Part shown: positions 26,080 to 34,935 of the stretch, piece after piece
How the letters are laid out: every line of letters begins with the position of its first letter
Numbering within the stretch: position 1 is the first letter of the stretch
DNA from: T3Sed10-241 sp036796255
Lineage (GTDB): Bacteria; Bacteroidota; Bacteroidia; Flavobacteriales_D; Cryomorphaceae
Reading direction: 5' to 3'
NCBI GenBank assembly: GCA_036796255.1
Contig: DAIRDH010000004.1
Span: 1-64,000, forward strand
DNA length: 64,000 bases
The notes under the pieces: model-generated
Seen by the model: the letters and a program-made list of their open reading frames with translations, nothing else
Database searches by the model: none
What the model was told of the DNA's origin: nothing
Program-made: the position numbers and the translations under genes

Positions 26080-26763
26080 ATGAAAAGATTATTATTTCCA
26101 ATTGTTCTGTTTCTCGTTATGGCTTGCAGTCCAGCTACAAGGATCACCGGGACATGGGTTGACCCTGAAATCAAAGCACAGGGTTATTCCAAGATTTTTG
26201 TCACAGCCATCATGGACAAAGTGCTGAAGCGGCAATACATGGAAGACGAAATGACCAAGGTACTTGGAGATAAAGGCGTGAGGGCTTCCTCGAGCATGGG
26301 CACAATGCGTCCAGGCTTTAACGCGGGCCGCGACGCCGACCTTAACGCGGTAAAAGACGTGATATCCAAAGAAGGCTATGATGGCATTATGACCATCGTA
26401 CTGCTTGACGCGACCGATGAGTTGCGATTTGTGCCCAGCGGGGGCATGATGCACGACCCCTGGATGATGGGGCCTATGGGTATGCGCGGCAATATGTGGG
26501 GCCACCACATGATGATGTCGCCGATGATGATGAACCCTGGATTCTATACCACGGATCGCAACTACTTTATTGAAATAAACCTGTACGACGCAGTTTCTGA
26601 AAACCTGGTATGGTCGGCCCAATCGCAAACGACCAATCCGGCAACACTTGAGCGTTTTGCCACAGGATTTGCACATGCCACGGTAAACCGGATGCTGCGC
26701 GACAATGTACTCAATAAGCGCAGCAATGCCGTTTCCAATGCGGCAAGCGGCTCTTGGGAGTAG
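26080..26763 (+). CDS. Lipoprotein with Met/His-rich loop
   Basis: 227 residues; lipobox VMAC (Cys16). The fold-like flanks (ITGTWVDPEIKAQGYSKIFV, NYFIEINLYDAVSENLVWSA) resemble DUF4136-type lipoproteins. Between them, residues 121-155 hold 13 Met and 3 His in 35 residues, a composition typical of copper/silver-binding segments such as in CopA/PcoA-type proteins. No copper gene is adjacent, so metal binding is a hypothesis. It stands alone, 190 bases after the acyltransferase. Confidence 0.75.
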   Translation: MKRLLFPIVLFLVMACSPATRITGTWVDPEIKAQGYSKIFVTAIMDKVLKRQYMEDEMTKVLGDKGVRASSSMGTMRPGFNAGRDADLNAVKDVISKEGYDGIMTIVLLDATDELRFVPSGGMMHDPWMMGPMGMRGNMWGHHMMMSPMMMNPGFYTTDRNYFIEINLYDAVSENLVWSAQSQTTNPATLERFATGFAHATVNRMLRDNVLNKRSNAVSNAASGSWE

Positions 26764-26835
26764 TACTTTATTGCTTAGTTTCGCAGCGCACATTGCCTAA
26801 GGATTCGACCCTTGGCAAAGGAAATATACAAGCGC

Positions 26836-27741
26836 ATGCAACTTAACCTGGCACTAGACTGGACACCCAACACCAATCACAGCGGCTTCTACCTCGCCCT
26901 TCATGAGGGATTTTATGAAAAGGAAGGCATAACATTGCTCATAGGCACCCCGGCTGAGGACAATTACGCGGTCACACCAGCCAAGAAACTGGAGCTAGGC
27001 AAGGCAGACCTTGCCATTGCCCCTATGGAGAGTGTGATCGCATACCGCAGCAAAGCAAAACCATTTGCCGTAAAGGCCATTGCGGCGATACTGCAAGAAG
27101 ATTTGAGCTCCATTTGTGTGCTTAAATCCAGAAATATTCATGGCCCTAAGGACCTTGACGGAAAAATCTACGCTTCGTACAAAGCCCGGTATGAGGATGC
27201 CATTGTGCGGGAAATGATACGAAACGATCAAGGCAGAGGCGAACTTGTGGTTACCTATCCTGAAAAACTCGGCATCTGGAACACCTTGCGCTCAGGCGAA
27301 GCAGATGCCACCTGGATATTTCGCAATTGGGAAGGATTGGAAGCCAAGGCGAAAGGCGTAGGGTTGCGTCACTTTATCATGGCCGATTATGGCATCCCCT
27401 ACAGCTACTCGCCAGTAATTATTGCCAGTGAGGACAGTATCGCTCAAAACCCTGAGGTACTGCGGGCATTTCTAAAAGCGAGCCGAAAAGGTTTTGAGCT
27501 TGCCCAGCAGCAGCCACAACTTGCAGTGGGATACCTGCGCGAAGCCATGGGCAAGTCAGTGCACTTCAGTGGCGACCTGCTTGAAAGCCAGGAATTCACC
27601 AATCCGCATTACGGAGCTGGTGCATCTTGGGGGCGCATGGATGAAGGCAGGGTGCAAGTATTTCTTGATTGCTTGTACAGTAAAGGACTTGAAAGCCGAC
27701 ATTTCAAGGCTGGGGAGGTGGTTACAAACGGGTTGCGCTAA
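26836..27741 (+). CDS. THI5/NMT1-like (SsuA/ThiY fold) protein without signal peptide
   Basis: 301 residues. ALDWTPNTNHSGFYLA is the signature opening of ThiY/THI5/NMT1 proteins, followed by the substrate-binding-like fold (KADLAIAPMESVIAYRSKAK region, DLDGKIYASYKARYED, ADATWIFRNWEGLEA). ThiY is the periplasmic binding protein of a thiamine-pyrimidine precursor ABC transporter; THI5 makes the pyrimidine. This protein has neither an obvious signal peptide (an earlier TTG adds only charged residues) nor the CCCFC iron site of THI5 enzymes. No transporter genes flank it. Its role is unclear. Confidence 0.75.
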   Translation: MQLNLALDWTPNTNHSGFYLALHEGFYEKEGITLLIGTPAEDNYAVTPAKKLELGKADLAIAPMESVIAYRSKAKPFAVKAIAAILQEDLSSICVLKSRNIHGPKDLDGKIYASYKARYEDAIVREMIRNDQGRGELVVTYPEKLGIWNTLRSGEADATWIFRNWEGLEAKAKGVGLRHFIMADYGIPYSYSPVIIASEDSIAQNPEVLRAFLKASRKGFELAQQQPQLAVGYLREAMGKSVHFSGDLLESQEFTNPHYGAGASWGRMDEGRVQVFLDCLYSKGLESRHFKAGEVVTNGLR

Positions 27742-27924
27742 AGGCGGTTTCAGTTGTAGCGGGGAATGGTATCTTCAGGTAAGCCTTGTAAACACAGATG
27801 TTTTTGCACTCCTCTGCGGCGTGTTCATGCTTACCATCTGCGCATTAAAATGTTAAAATGAAGTTTTTTCTTGTTTAAATGAAGGCTGGCATATTTTTTT
27901 GCAAGCAAAACAATTTAAACAACT

Positions 27925-28608
27925 ATGCGACAGATGAGCACAACCCGTTCCCTATTTATTGGATTTATGGCTGTCGCTATGGTTTTCGGTTCTTGCAAAA
28001 GCAGCCATGACCTGAACAGCGGTGGTATAGTACAAAAGCGCAAGTACACCAAAGGCTACCACATCAACGCCCGGATCAATAAGTCGCAAAAGAACAAGGA
28101 GCTGCAGGCAGCAAGCGTATTTGCTGCCGAAAGCACCCAAAACAATTCTCAGCATATTCAGGCGTACACGAATCAACCTGCAAGTGAGGTTAAAGAATTG
28201 AGCACGAGGGCTGTAGCGCCAGTGAAAACTGCTGAGCTTGCAAATGCCAATGCTTCAGTAAAAGAAAAAACAGAGCAAACCCGGGAAACTGCCAGAATGG
28301 TAGTCGACGTGAAAAAAGAAATGACTGTAAAGGCTAGCAAGAATGCGGTGATGCCAAGTCAGGATGTGTCACAAGCTGTGCCACGGACCACGCCAACTTC
28401 TGCTGTTTTGAGCTTCATTTTTGGCATTGTAGGCCTTTTTGTCGCGGCCATCGTCATGGGCCCTTTGGCCATTATCTTTGGAATCGTCGGGCTGAGCCGT
28501 ATTGACAGCAATCCTGGCATTTATAAGGGGAAGGGTTTTGCGATTGTGGGCCTCATTCTGGGAATAATTTCATTGGTAGTGATCCTCGCGTTTTTGTCAA
28601 CTGTATAG
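27925..28608 (+). CDS. DUF4190-containing membrane lipoprotein
   Basis: 227 residues. A lipobox-like GSC (Cys24) ends the signal sequence; KRKYTKGYHINARINKSQK follows, a short motif shared by many Bacteroidota lipoproteins. A Ser/Thr/Ala/Lys linker (about 50-150) leads to two C-terminal TM helices (about 160-190 and 200-225) separated by GLSRIDSNP, which match DUF4190. Function unknown; the protein would link outer and inner membrane only if lipid modified and inserted, which is speculative. Confidence 0.75.
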   Translation: MRQMSTTRSLFIGFMAVAMVFGSCKSSHDLNSGGIVQKRKYTKGYHINARINKSQKNKELQAASVFAAESTQNNSQHIQAYTNQPASEVKELSTRAVAPVKTAELANANASVKEKTEQTRETARMVVDVKKEMTVKASKNAVMPSQDVSQAVPRTTPTSAVLSFIFGIVGLFVAAIVMGPLAIIFGIVGLSRIDSNPGIYKGKGFAIVGLILGIISLVVILAFLSTV

Positions 28609-28666
28609 TTGGTACGCAGTTTTCATTCGAAGCGTAGAACTTGCCAATTGTAATTTTTCAATGCTT

Positions 28667-28702
28667 AAAGGGAGTGGCGACAACGCCCTCCCTTTTGGTT
28701 TT
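28667..28702 (+). terminator. Intrinsic terminator of the DUF4190 gene
   Basis: AAAGGGAG-T-GGCG, loop ACAA, CGCC-CTCCCTTT: 12 paired bases with one bulge, followed by T-rich sequence (TTGGTTTTCTT). Confidence 0.85.
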
Positions 28703-28829
28703 CTTGGCGCCAAAAGCATTCATAAATAAAACCCTTATAGTTCCAGTAAATAGTAAGGCATAGCATTTTCCAAAACCCTGTTCATTCCACTTGAATCTCT
28801 GATCACAGCAATAATGAACAAAAGCGGCT

Positions 28830-28837
28830 TACTTTTG
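28830..28837 (+). promoter_or_regulatory. Bacteroidota -7 box TACTTTTG
   Basis: Perfect TAnnTTTG, 41 bases upstream of the S9 peptidase ATG (28879). No TTG at canonical spacing. Confidence 0.5.
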
Positions 28838-28878
28838 TCGACCTCATTCATGGCACTCGCCGCATAAATACAAAAAAC

Positions 28879-31467
28879 ATGACCCAATCAAGCCCCATTC
28901 TGGACAGGGATTTATTTTTCGGAAACGCCCAAATATCCGGTGGACAGCTCAGTCCTGACGGGAAATACATTTCATTTATGAAAGAGTATGAAGGCATTAT
29001 GAACATCTGGGTGAAGGCCTTTGATGCACCTTTCAGCGATGCACGCCCGCTTACCGACAGCCCGCGTCCGCTATACGGCTATTTCTGGACGGAAGATGGA
29101 AGGTACATCCTTTACGTGAAAGACAAAGACGGCGATGAAAACATGAATGTTTTCGCAGTGGATCCTTCCGCAAAAGCGCAGGAAGGAAAATCCGTCCCCG
29201 AATCGCGCAACCTCACACCGCTGGAAGATGTCACTGCGCAGATATACAACGTGAGCGACCTCGATCCAGACCTGCTCATGATTGGCCTCAACGACCGCGA
29301 CAAGTCCTGGCATGATTTGTACAGCTTGCGCATCTCATCTGGCGAATTGACATTGATTTATCAAAACAACGACCGGATCACTAGTTATGAATTTGACTGG
29401 GATGACCAGCTCCGCCTTATGAGCCGGACGGATGAAAAAGGCAATACCACCTTGCTCCGCAAAGATGGTGATGACGTGGTGCCGATTTACGAAACATCTG
29501 TAACCGAGGGCGCCGGCGTATCGGGTTGGGATAAAAACAATGAATGGTTTTACCTGATTACCAACAAGGGCGACTTGAACCTTGCAACGCTCTACCTGAT
29601 GAATCCCGAAACCGAGGAAATGAAATTGGTGGAAAGCGATCCGGAAGGCAGGGTTGATTTTGGCGGACTTCGCATAGATAAGAATACCCGTGAGGTAATT
29701 TCAACTTCCTACACCGACGACCGTAGCCGCATTTACTGGAAAAACAAAGACTGGGAAGCCAACTACAACTGGCTTAAAGCCCAATTTTCCGGTAGGGAAG
29801 TTGCTTTTCAAAGTGCCACCAGCGATTATGGCAAGTTTCTCATTGCCGTGTACGGTGATAAATACGCTTCGGAGTCCTGGTTTTTTGACACCAGCACCCG
29901 CGAACTCATCCATCAGTACACCCCGCGGCCTGACTTGAAAGAAGTCGAGGATCACCTCTCGCCGATGAAATCCCTGCGCTACAAGAGCAGCGATGGATTG
30001 GAGATACCGGCTTACCTCACCCTTCCTGTGGGGCTTGAAGCCAAAAATCTACCCGTGGTAGTATTGGTGCACGGCGGCCCCAAAGGCCCGCGCGATTATT
30101 GGGGATTCGACCCGCAGGCCCAGTTTCTCGCCAACCGGGGCTATGCCGTGTTGCAGCCCAATTTCCGCGCAAGCGGTGGCTTCGGGAAGGCATTCCTCAA
30201 TGCAGGTGACCTGCAATGGGGCAAGTTGATGCAGGACGACATCACCTGGGGAGTGCAACATTTGATCGCAGAAGGCATCGCTGATGCACAGCGGGTGGCC
30301 ATCATGGGCGGAAGCTATGGCGGCTACGCAACCCTTGCCGGCCTGGCATTCACGCCCGATGTATACGCCGCGGGAGTCGACATCGTGGGGCCGAGCAACA
30401 TCTTCACCCTGCTCGACTCGGTGCCGGCATACTGGGAGGCAGGGCGCGCCTTCCTCTACGGAATGGTAGGCGACCCGAATACCGAGGAAGGAAGGAAACG
30501 CATTGAAGAAGCGAGTCCGTTGTTTAAAGCCGTCCAAATCAACAAGCCGCTGCTTATCATCCAGGGCGCCAACGACCCCAGGGTGAAAAAGGCGGAAGCC
30601 GATCAAATTGTAATTGCCCTCCGCGACAGGGGCCACGACGTGAGCTATATATTGGCTGAAGATGAGGGACATGGATTTGCCAAACCGGTAAACAGGATGG
30701 CGATGTACGCAGAGATTGAAAAATTTCTCGCTGACAAAATTGGTGGCCGCCACCAGGTAGAAATGCCCGATGAGGTGGCATCGCGGCTCAAAGAGATGCA
30801 GATGGATATCGCCCAGGTGACCTTCGAAGCCGCATCGAATATCAAGGCAGCCAAGACCTTGCCCGAAATGAACCCACAACTCACCGAGGGCGAAGAACAC
30901 TGGAGGGTGAGCATGGAGGCCCAAGGCCAAAAGATTGAGATGGATAGCAAGCGCAGCATTAGCCGTTCAGGCGATCGATGGATTGTCAAAGACCTGAGCA
31001 GCGGGCCACAGGGCGAGATGCGCGACGAAGTGGTGTACAGCGCTGATTTGCATCCCATTTCACGGAAAGTGGATCAAATGGGGCAGGAGATTGAGATGGT
31101 ATTCCATGATGATAGAATTGACGTCACCATGATGGGCAATACCCTTGAAATGGCGCTCGAAGGCGCTTGCCTGAGCGGGGGAGCCGGTATGGGAGCCATG
31201 GTGGCTGCGATGCCCCTGAAGCCCGGCTTTGAAATGGGCATCCTCATGCCCGACCTCGCCAGCGTGAAAGCCAAAAGGGCTGTACTCAAGGTTGATGATA
31301 AAGTTGATGGAGAAACCGGGATGATGAAATTAATCATCACAGATATAGAAAACCGCAGCGAGACCACGACGATATGGCTTGACGCCAAAACAAAACGCGT
31401 TGCGAAAATGGAGCAGGTGCTGCCGGCGATGGGCAATGCTGTGGTGACCTCGACAAGAAAAAGCTAA
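28879..31467 (+). CDS. S9 family peptidase with extra C-terminal domain
   Basis: 862 residues, no signal peptide. Residues 1-360 form a propeller-like N-terminal region; about 380-620 is the alpha/beta-hydrolase peptidase with Ser479 (GGSYGGYATLAG), Asp566 (GANDPRV) and His598 (DEGHGF), as in acylaminoacyl/dipeptidyl peptidases. A typical S9 ends near residue 620; here about 240 more residues follow (from QVEMPDEVASRLKEMQ), beta-rich with Met-rich stretches and an outer-membrane lipoprotein-sorting-like repeat layout (RWIVKDLSSGPQGEMRDEVV region; MKLIITDIENRSETTTIWLD region). This extra domain is not recognised. Cytosolic location predicted. Confidence 0.85.
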   Translation: MTQSSPILDRDLFFGNAQISGGQLSPDGKYISFMKEYEGIMNIWVKAFDAPFSDARPLTDSPRPLYGYFWTEDGRYILYVKDKDGDENMNVFAVDPSAKAQEGKSVPESRNLTPLEDVTAQIYNVSDLDPDLLMIGLNDRDKSWHDLYSLRISSGELTLIYQNNDRITSYEFDWDDQLRLMSRTDEKGNTTLLRKDGDDVVPIYETSVTEGAGVSGWDKNNEWFYLITNKGDLNLATLYLMNPETEEMKLVESDPEGRVDFGGLRIDKNTREVISTSYTDDRSRIYWKNKDWEANYNWLKAQFSGREVAFQSATSDYGKFLIAVYGDKYASESWFFDTSTRELIHQYTPRPDLKEVEDHLSPMKSLRYKSSDGLEIPAYLTLPVGLEAKNLPVVVLVHGGPKGPRDYWGFDPQAQFLANRGYAVLQPNFRASGGFGKAFLNAGDLQWGKLMQDDITWGVQHLIAEGIADAQRVAIMGGSYGGYATLAGLAFTPDVYAAGVDIVGPSNIFTLLDSVPAYWEAGRAFLYGMVGDPNTEEGRKRIEEASPLFKAVQINKPLLIIQGANDPRVKKAEADQIVIALRDRGHDVSYILAEDEGHGFAKPVNRMAMYAEIEKFLADKIGGRHQVEMPDEVASRLKEMQMDIAQVTFEAASNIKAAKTLPEMNPQLTEGEEHWRVSMEAQGQKIEMDSKRSISRSGDRWIVKDLSSGPQGEMRDEVVYSADLHPISRKVDQMGQEIEMVFHDDRIDVTMMGNTLEMALEGACLSGGAGMGAMVAAMPLKPGFEMGILMPDLASVKAKRAVLKVDDKVDGETGMMKLIITDIENRSETTTIWLDAKTKRVAKMEQVLPAMGNAVVTSTRKS

Positions 31468-31626
31468 GGAGAGAATCCTGACCGAATAGCACGAAAATAT
31501 CTGAAAACACGAAGCAGAACAAGCTGTTTGCGGCATACAACTCGCACCGTATGCTCTGGCAATGCGCTTTTGAATGTCTACTTTTGCACTGCAAAAATAC
31601 AAGGACATGCAAAAAGACGACCTTCG

Positions 31627-31726
31627 NNNNNNNNNNNNNNNNNNNNNNNNNNNNNNNNNNNNNNNNNNNNNNNNNNNNNNNNNNNNNNNNNNNNNNNNNN
31701 NNNNNNNNNNNNNNNNNNNNNNNNNN
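31627..31726. other. Assembly gap of 100 Ns
   Basis: Exactly 100 Ns, a standard placeholder for unknown size. The flanking overlap implies a true gap of about -55 bases. Merging the two copies leaves the pdxH gene and its promoter intact. Confidence 0.95.
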
Positions 31727-31733
31727 GAATGTC

Positions 31734-31741
31734 TACTTTTG
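31734..31741 (+). promoter_or_regulatory. Bacteroidota -7 box TACTTTTG
   Basis: Perfect TAnnTTTG, 20 bases before the pdxH ATG at 31762. It supports that ATG over an earlier in-frame ATG at 31729, which would lie upstream of the transcription start. Confidence 0.5.
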
Positions 31742-31761
31742 CACTGCAAAAATACAAGGAC

Positions 31762-32424
31762 ATGCAAAAAGACGACCTTCGGGATTATGTGAAGAACGAC
31801 CGACGCGACTTTCAGAGTGAAGCGCTCGACGAAAATGAAGTGGAGGCTAACCCCATTGATCAGTTTGCAAAGTGGTTCAAGCAAGCCGTTAAGGCGGAAT
31901 TGCTCGACCCCTATGCCTTTACCCTGGCCACGGCGGGTAAAGATGGCGTGCCAGGAATACGAACGCTTTACATGCGCGATTTTACGGAAAGGGGCCTGGT
32001 ATTTTTCACCAATTACAAGTCGGCCAAGGGCGCCGATCTTGAAGAAAACAGCCATTGTGCTGCGAATTATCTATGGCTCGAGCTCAACAGGCAGGTGAGG
32101 GTAGTGGGGCGCGCAGTCAAAGTAGATGAAACTGAATCAGACGAGTACTTCATGTCACGCCCGCGCGAGAGCCGCCTCGGAGCTTGGGCCAGCGACCAGA
32201 GCAGTGTGGTAGCCGACAGGGCCTCGCTGGAAAAAAGGGTAAAGGAGATCGAAGCCCAATTTGAAGGAAAAGAAGTGACGCGGCCACCGCATTGGGGGGG
32301 CTACCTGATCCAGGCCCTTGAAGTGGAGTTTTGGCAAGGGCGTCCCAGCCGGCTGCACGACAGGGTGGTATACCGCAGAAAAAGCCTCGGAGATTCCTGG
32401 CAAATCATGCGATTATTTCCCTGA
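31762..32424 (+). CDS. pdxH: Pyridoxamine 5'-phosphate oxidase
   Basis: About 220 residues. Oxidises pyridoxamine/pyridoxine 5'-phosphate to PLP with FMN. Family features in order: DLRDYVKNDRRDF, NPIDQFAKWF, GIRTLYMRDF, GLVFFTNYKSAKGADLEEN region, LELNRQVRVVGRAVK, SRPRESRLGAWASDQSSV region, PPHWGGYLI and RLHDRVVYRR with the C-terminal WQIMRLFP. The DLRDY start and the -7 box at 31734 favour the ATG at 31762. The duplicate N-terminus left of the gap (31574-31626) is an assembly overlap. Confidence 0.93.
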   Translation: MQKDDLRDYVKNDRRDFQSEALDENEVEANPIDQFAKWFKQAVKAELLDPYAFTLATAGKDGVPGIRTLYMRDFTERGLVFFTNYKSAKGADLEENSHCAANYLWLELNRQVRVVGRAVKVDETESDEYFMSRPRESRLGAWASDQSSVVADRASLEKRVKEIEAQFEGKEVTRPPHWGGYLIQALEVEFWQGRPSRLHDRVVYRRKSLGDSWQIMRLFP

Positions 32425-32432
32425 CACATACT

Positions 32433-33713
32433 GTGAACCCCTACCTCGATAAATACGCCACCAGGATACGCCTCATCAGAGAGCGGCCAAGTGCCAACCT
32501 GGGCATGGTGGTGGTGATACCCAGCAGCAATGAGCCCGATATAGACCAGGCGCTCAATGCGCTGTACAGTTGCAGCTCGCCGCCTTGCGATGTGGAAGTG
32601 ATTGTGGTGCTCAACAATGCGGAGAATGCACCTGAGGAAGTAAGGCAGGTGAACAGGGAAAGCGCAGAAGTGTGCCGGCGCTGGAAATTACAACACGACA
32701 GGCCATCCTTTCGCATACACCTTATCGAGGAGCTGGAGCTACCCAAACGCAAGGCTGGGGTGGGATTTGCGCGAAAAATCGGTATGGATGAGGCGGTGCG
32801 GAGGCTTCACGATGTGGACAACCGCGATGGTATCATTATTTGCTTTGATGCCGATTGCACCTGTACGCCCAATTATCTCGATGCCGTACACCAGCATTTC
32901 CAAAAACACCCCAAAAGTCCCGGTTGCTCTATTCGCTTTGCACACCCCACTTTTGGCACTGATTATGATCCGCTTAACTACCTGGGTATTGCGTATTACG
33001 AGCTTCACCTGCGGTATTACAACCAGGCCATCCGCGCCACCGGATTTCCAAATGCTTTTCACACAGTGGGTTCTGCGATGGCAGTGCGTTCATCGGCTTA
33101 CCAAAAGCAGGGGGGGATGAATACGCGGAAAGCGGGAGAGGACTTTTATTTCATTCACAAAATTATTGGCCTTGGCCACTTTACGGAGCTTAACAGCGCT
33201 ATAGTCATCCCAGCTGCGAGAGCTTCGCAGCGGGTACCCTTTGGCACGGGCAAAGCCATTGCGGATTATCTCCTTTCGGGAAATAAGGGTTTTTACACCT
33301 ACAACCCTCAGGCATTTAAGTATCTCCATACTTTCTTTAAGCACATTCCGGAATTTTACATCACCGCGCCTAAGCTCGAGCACCTGGGCGGTGACCTGCC
33401 GTACATTTTAATTGACTTTCTGAGCGCCTATTTTTTCGAGGAGCGCATTGCAGAAATCAGAAGCAACAGCAGTGGGTACAATTCATTTGAGAAACGTTTC
33501 TACCGCTGGTTTAACGCTTTCATGGTGTTGAAATTCGTTCACTTCGTCCGCGACAACGCCCATCCCAATGTGCGGGTAGAGCGCGCTGCCATCGAGTTGC
33601 TTCGACTCACAGGTCACCCTGAGGTGCAAAATATTCGCTCTACTGATGAGCTGCTCCATACATTCCGGGAAATAGAATGCAGGCCGCTTCGAAAGCAACT
33701 CAGGTTTAAATAG
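32433..33713 (+). CDS. Family 2 glycosyltransferase
   Basis: About 426 residues. GT-A fold: MVVVIPSSNEPDIDQALNAL region, IVVLNNAENAP, DXD-type CFDADCTCTPNYLDA, and an acceptor region with GSAMAVRSSAYQKQGGM. Start taken at the GTG 32433 (reading NPYLDKYATRI, as in relatives); it begins 8 bases after pdxH stops, so the two may be co-transcribed. The C-terminal 150 residues are helical and less conserved. Sugar and acceptor unknown. Confidence 0.75.
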   Translation: MNPYLDKYATRIRLIRERPSANLGMVVVIPSSNEPDIDQALNALYSCSSPPCDVEVIVVLNNAENAPEEVRQVNRESAEVCRRWKLQHDRPSFRIHLIEELELPKRKAGVGFARKIGMDEAVRRLHDVDNRDGIIICFDADCTCTPNYLDAVHQHFQKHPKSPGCSIRFAHPTFGTDYDPLNYLGIAYYELHLRYYNQAIRATGFPNAFHTVGSAMAVRSSAYQKQGGMNTRKAGEDFYFIHKIIGLGHFTELNSAIVIPAARASQRVPFGTGKAIADYLLSGNKGFYTYNPQAFKYLHTFFKHIPEFYITAPKLEHLGGDLPYILIDFLSAYFFEERIAEIRSNSSGYNSFEKRFYRWFNAFMVLKFVHFVRDNAHPNVRVERAAIELLRLTGHPEVQNIRSTDELLHTFREIECRPLRKQLRFK

Positions 33714-33788
33714 CATGTTAATTACATGGGCGATAGTGATTGCTACTTCGTCTTTTACTACAAGGCAAAGTCCGGGAAATCTCAGCGC

Positions 33789-34490
33789 TTAACCCCCCTT
33801 GTTTTTCATGCCCAGATAAGCCCTTTCGTACTTTTCAATGTGCTTGAGGGAATTTCTTGTCCAGAGGTATCGCAGTGCCTTTTTCTCTTCCGGACTCAGC
33901 TGATGTGCAATATTTTCAGCTGCGAGCCTGCGGCGCATGGCATGCAGGGTAAGGGCTGCAGCGACGGAAACATTAAAGCTTTCTGTAAATCCGTGCATAG
34001 GAATTCGGCACAGCAGGTCAGCGTTTTGCATGGCCAGCTCAGACACCCCGCGCCGCTCGGCACCAAACACGAATGCAATGGGTTGATCAAGCGGGAGGTC
34101 ATCAATGCTCATATCGGTATGGGGAGTGGTTGCTGCAATTCTGTACCCTTTGGATTTCAATGCATTGAAGCAATCTAAAGTAATGTCTTCTTTGCCTTTA
34201 TACCGGTGCATGGTGAGCCATTTTTTGCTCCCACTTTCCACACGTGGGTGGCGCTCCCAGGAATAGCGGTTCTCTACGATATGAATATCCTGGATGCCAA
34301 AGCAGTCGCAGTTTCGCAATATGGCACCTGCATTGTGTGAGTGAAAAATGTCGTCAAGAACCACCGTAACGTGGCGGGTGCGCTTTTCCAAAACTTCATG
34401 GAGCAAACGTTTGCGCTCGTCTGTCAGAAATTGCTCGATAAACGTCAGGAACTGATCGTCATTTTCCAATTGATTTTCATCCTGCTCCAT
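33789..34490 (-). CDS. trmH: tRNA (guanosine-2'-O)-methyltransferase, SPOUT family
   Basis: 233 residues. SPOUT (TrmD/SpoU) knot motifs: HNAGAILRNCDCFGI, IAFVFGAERRGVSE and IPMHGFTESFNVSVAAAL. RNA acceptor assignment to G18 of tRNA rests on overall similarity to TrmH, with its N-terminal extension and C-terminal helical tail (YLWTRNSLKHIEKYERAYLG region). Converges with the glycosyltransferase. Confidence 0.88.
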   Translation of the reverse strand: MEQDENQLENDDQFLTFIEQFLTDERKRLLHEVLEKRTRHVTVVLDDIFHSHNAGAILRNCDCFGIQDIHIVENRYSWERHPRVESGSKKWLTMHRYKGKEDITLDCFNALKSKGYRIAATTPHTDMSIDDLPLDQPIAFVFGAERRGVSELAMQNADLLCRIPMHGFTESFNVSVAAALTLHAMRRRLAAENIAHQLSPEEKKALRYLWTRNSLKHIEKYERAYLGMKNKGG

Positions 34491-34530
34491 TTGGGATCGT
34501 CTTATTTATTCACCTCTATTTTACCAAAAT

Positions 34531-34560
34531 AAAAAAGCCCCTCCTTTAACTGGAGAGACT
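34531..34560 (-). terminator. Intrinsic terminator of the HU gene
   Basis: On the minus strand AGTCTCTCC, loop AGTTAAA, GGAGGGGCT: nine pairs including G-U wobbles, followed by TTTTTT. It lies 21 bases after the HU stop codon. Confidence 0.75.
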
Positions 34561-34581
34561 TTACAAAGATCTGTTTGTGGG

Positions 34582-34854
34582 TTAGGAAACCTTGTCAGAA
34601 AGCTCTGCTCCAGCTTTGAAGCGAACTACTTTTTTGGCTGCAATATTGATTTCTTTGCCTGTTTGTGGGTTGCGACCTTTACGTGCAGCGCGCTCGCTCA
34701 CTGAAAAAGATCCAAATCCTACCAGCGCAACACGGTCACCTGATTTAAGGGCTGAAGTTGTGGTGTTGATAAAAGCGTCAAGTGCGCTTTTAGCGGCAGC
34801 TTTTGACAGGCCTGCTTCTGAAGCAATTGCTTCAACTAATTCTGCTTTGTTCAT
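34582..34854 (-). CDS. HU-family DNA-binding protein
   Basis: 90 residues, full length for HU. MNKAELVEAIASEAGLSKAA start, GDRVALVGFGSF, the beta-arm motif RKGRNPQTGKEI and the terminal VVRFKAGAELSDKV are intact. Nucleoid compaction and DNA bending. A complete promoter is visible upstream (34903-34932) and a terminator follows, so it is a monocistronic unit. Confidence 0.95.
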   Translation of the reverse strand: MNKAELVEAIASEAGLSKAAAKSALDAFINTTTSALKSGDRVALVGFGSFSVSERAARKGRNPQTGKEINIAAKKVVRFKAGAELSDKVS

Positions 34855-34902
34855 TTTGGTGTTTTGTAATTAAAGGTTAACAATAAGTTCGTTGAACACA
34901 GA

Positions 34903-34932
34903 CAAATTTACTCGAATAAGCAACCCTTCCAA
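34903..34932 (-). promoter_or_regulatory. Full Bacteroidota promoter of the HU gene
   Basis: On the minus strand TTG (34932-34930), exactly 19 bases, then TAAATTTG (34910-34903), a perfect match to TTG-N19-TAnnTTTG. The leader to ATG 34854 would be about 43 bases. Confidence 0.8.
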
Positions 34933-34935
34933 GTT

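Larger units (their letters stand above)
31572..31781 (+). repeat. Identical 55-base sequence on both sides of the N gap
   Basis: 31572-31626 and 31727-31781 are identical over exactly 55 bases, ending and beginning at the Ns. The length equals a common de Bruijn assembler k-mer, so this is a contig-end overlap, not a biological repeat. Confidence 0.9.

Noticed and set aside
31528..31760. Longer pdxH start and frames running through the N gap
   Set aside because: They arise from the duplicated 55-base contig ends and the placeholder Ns.
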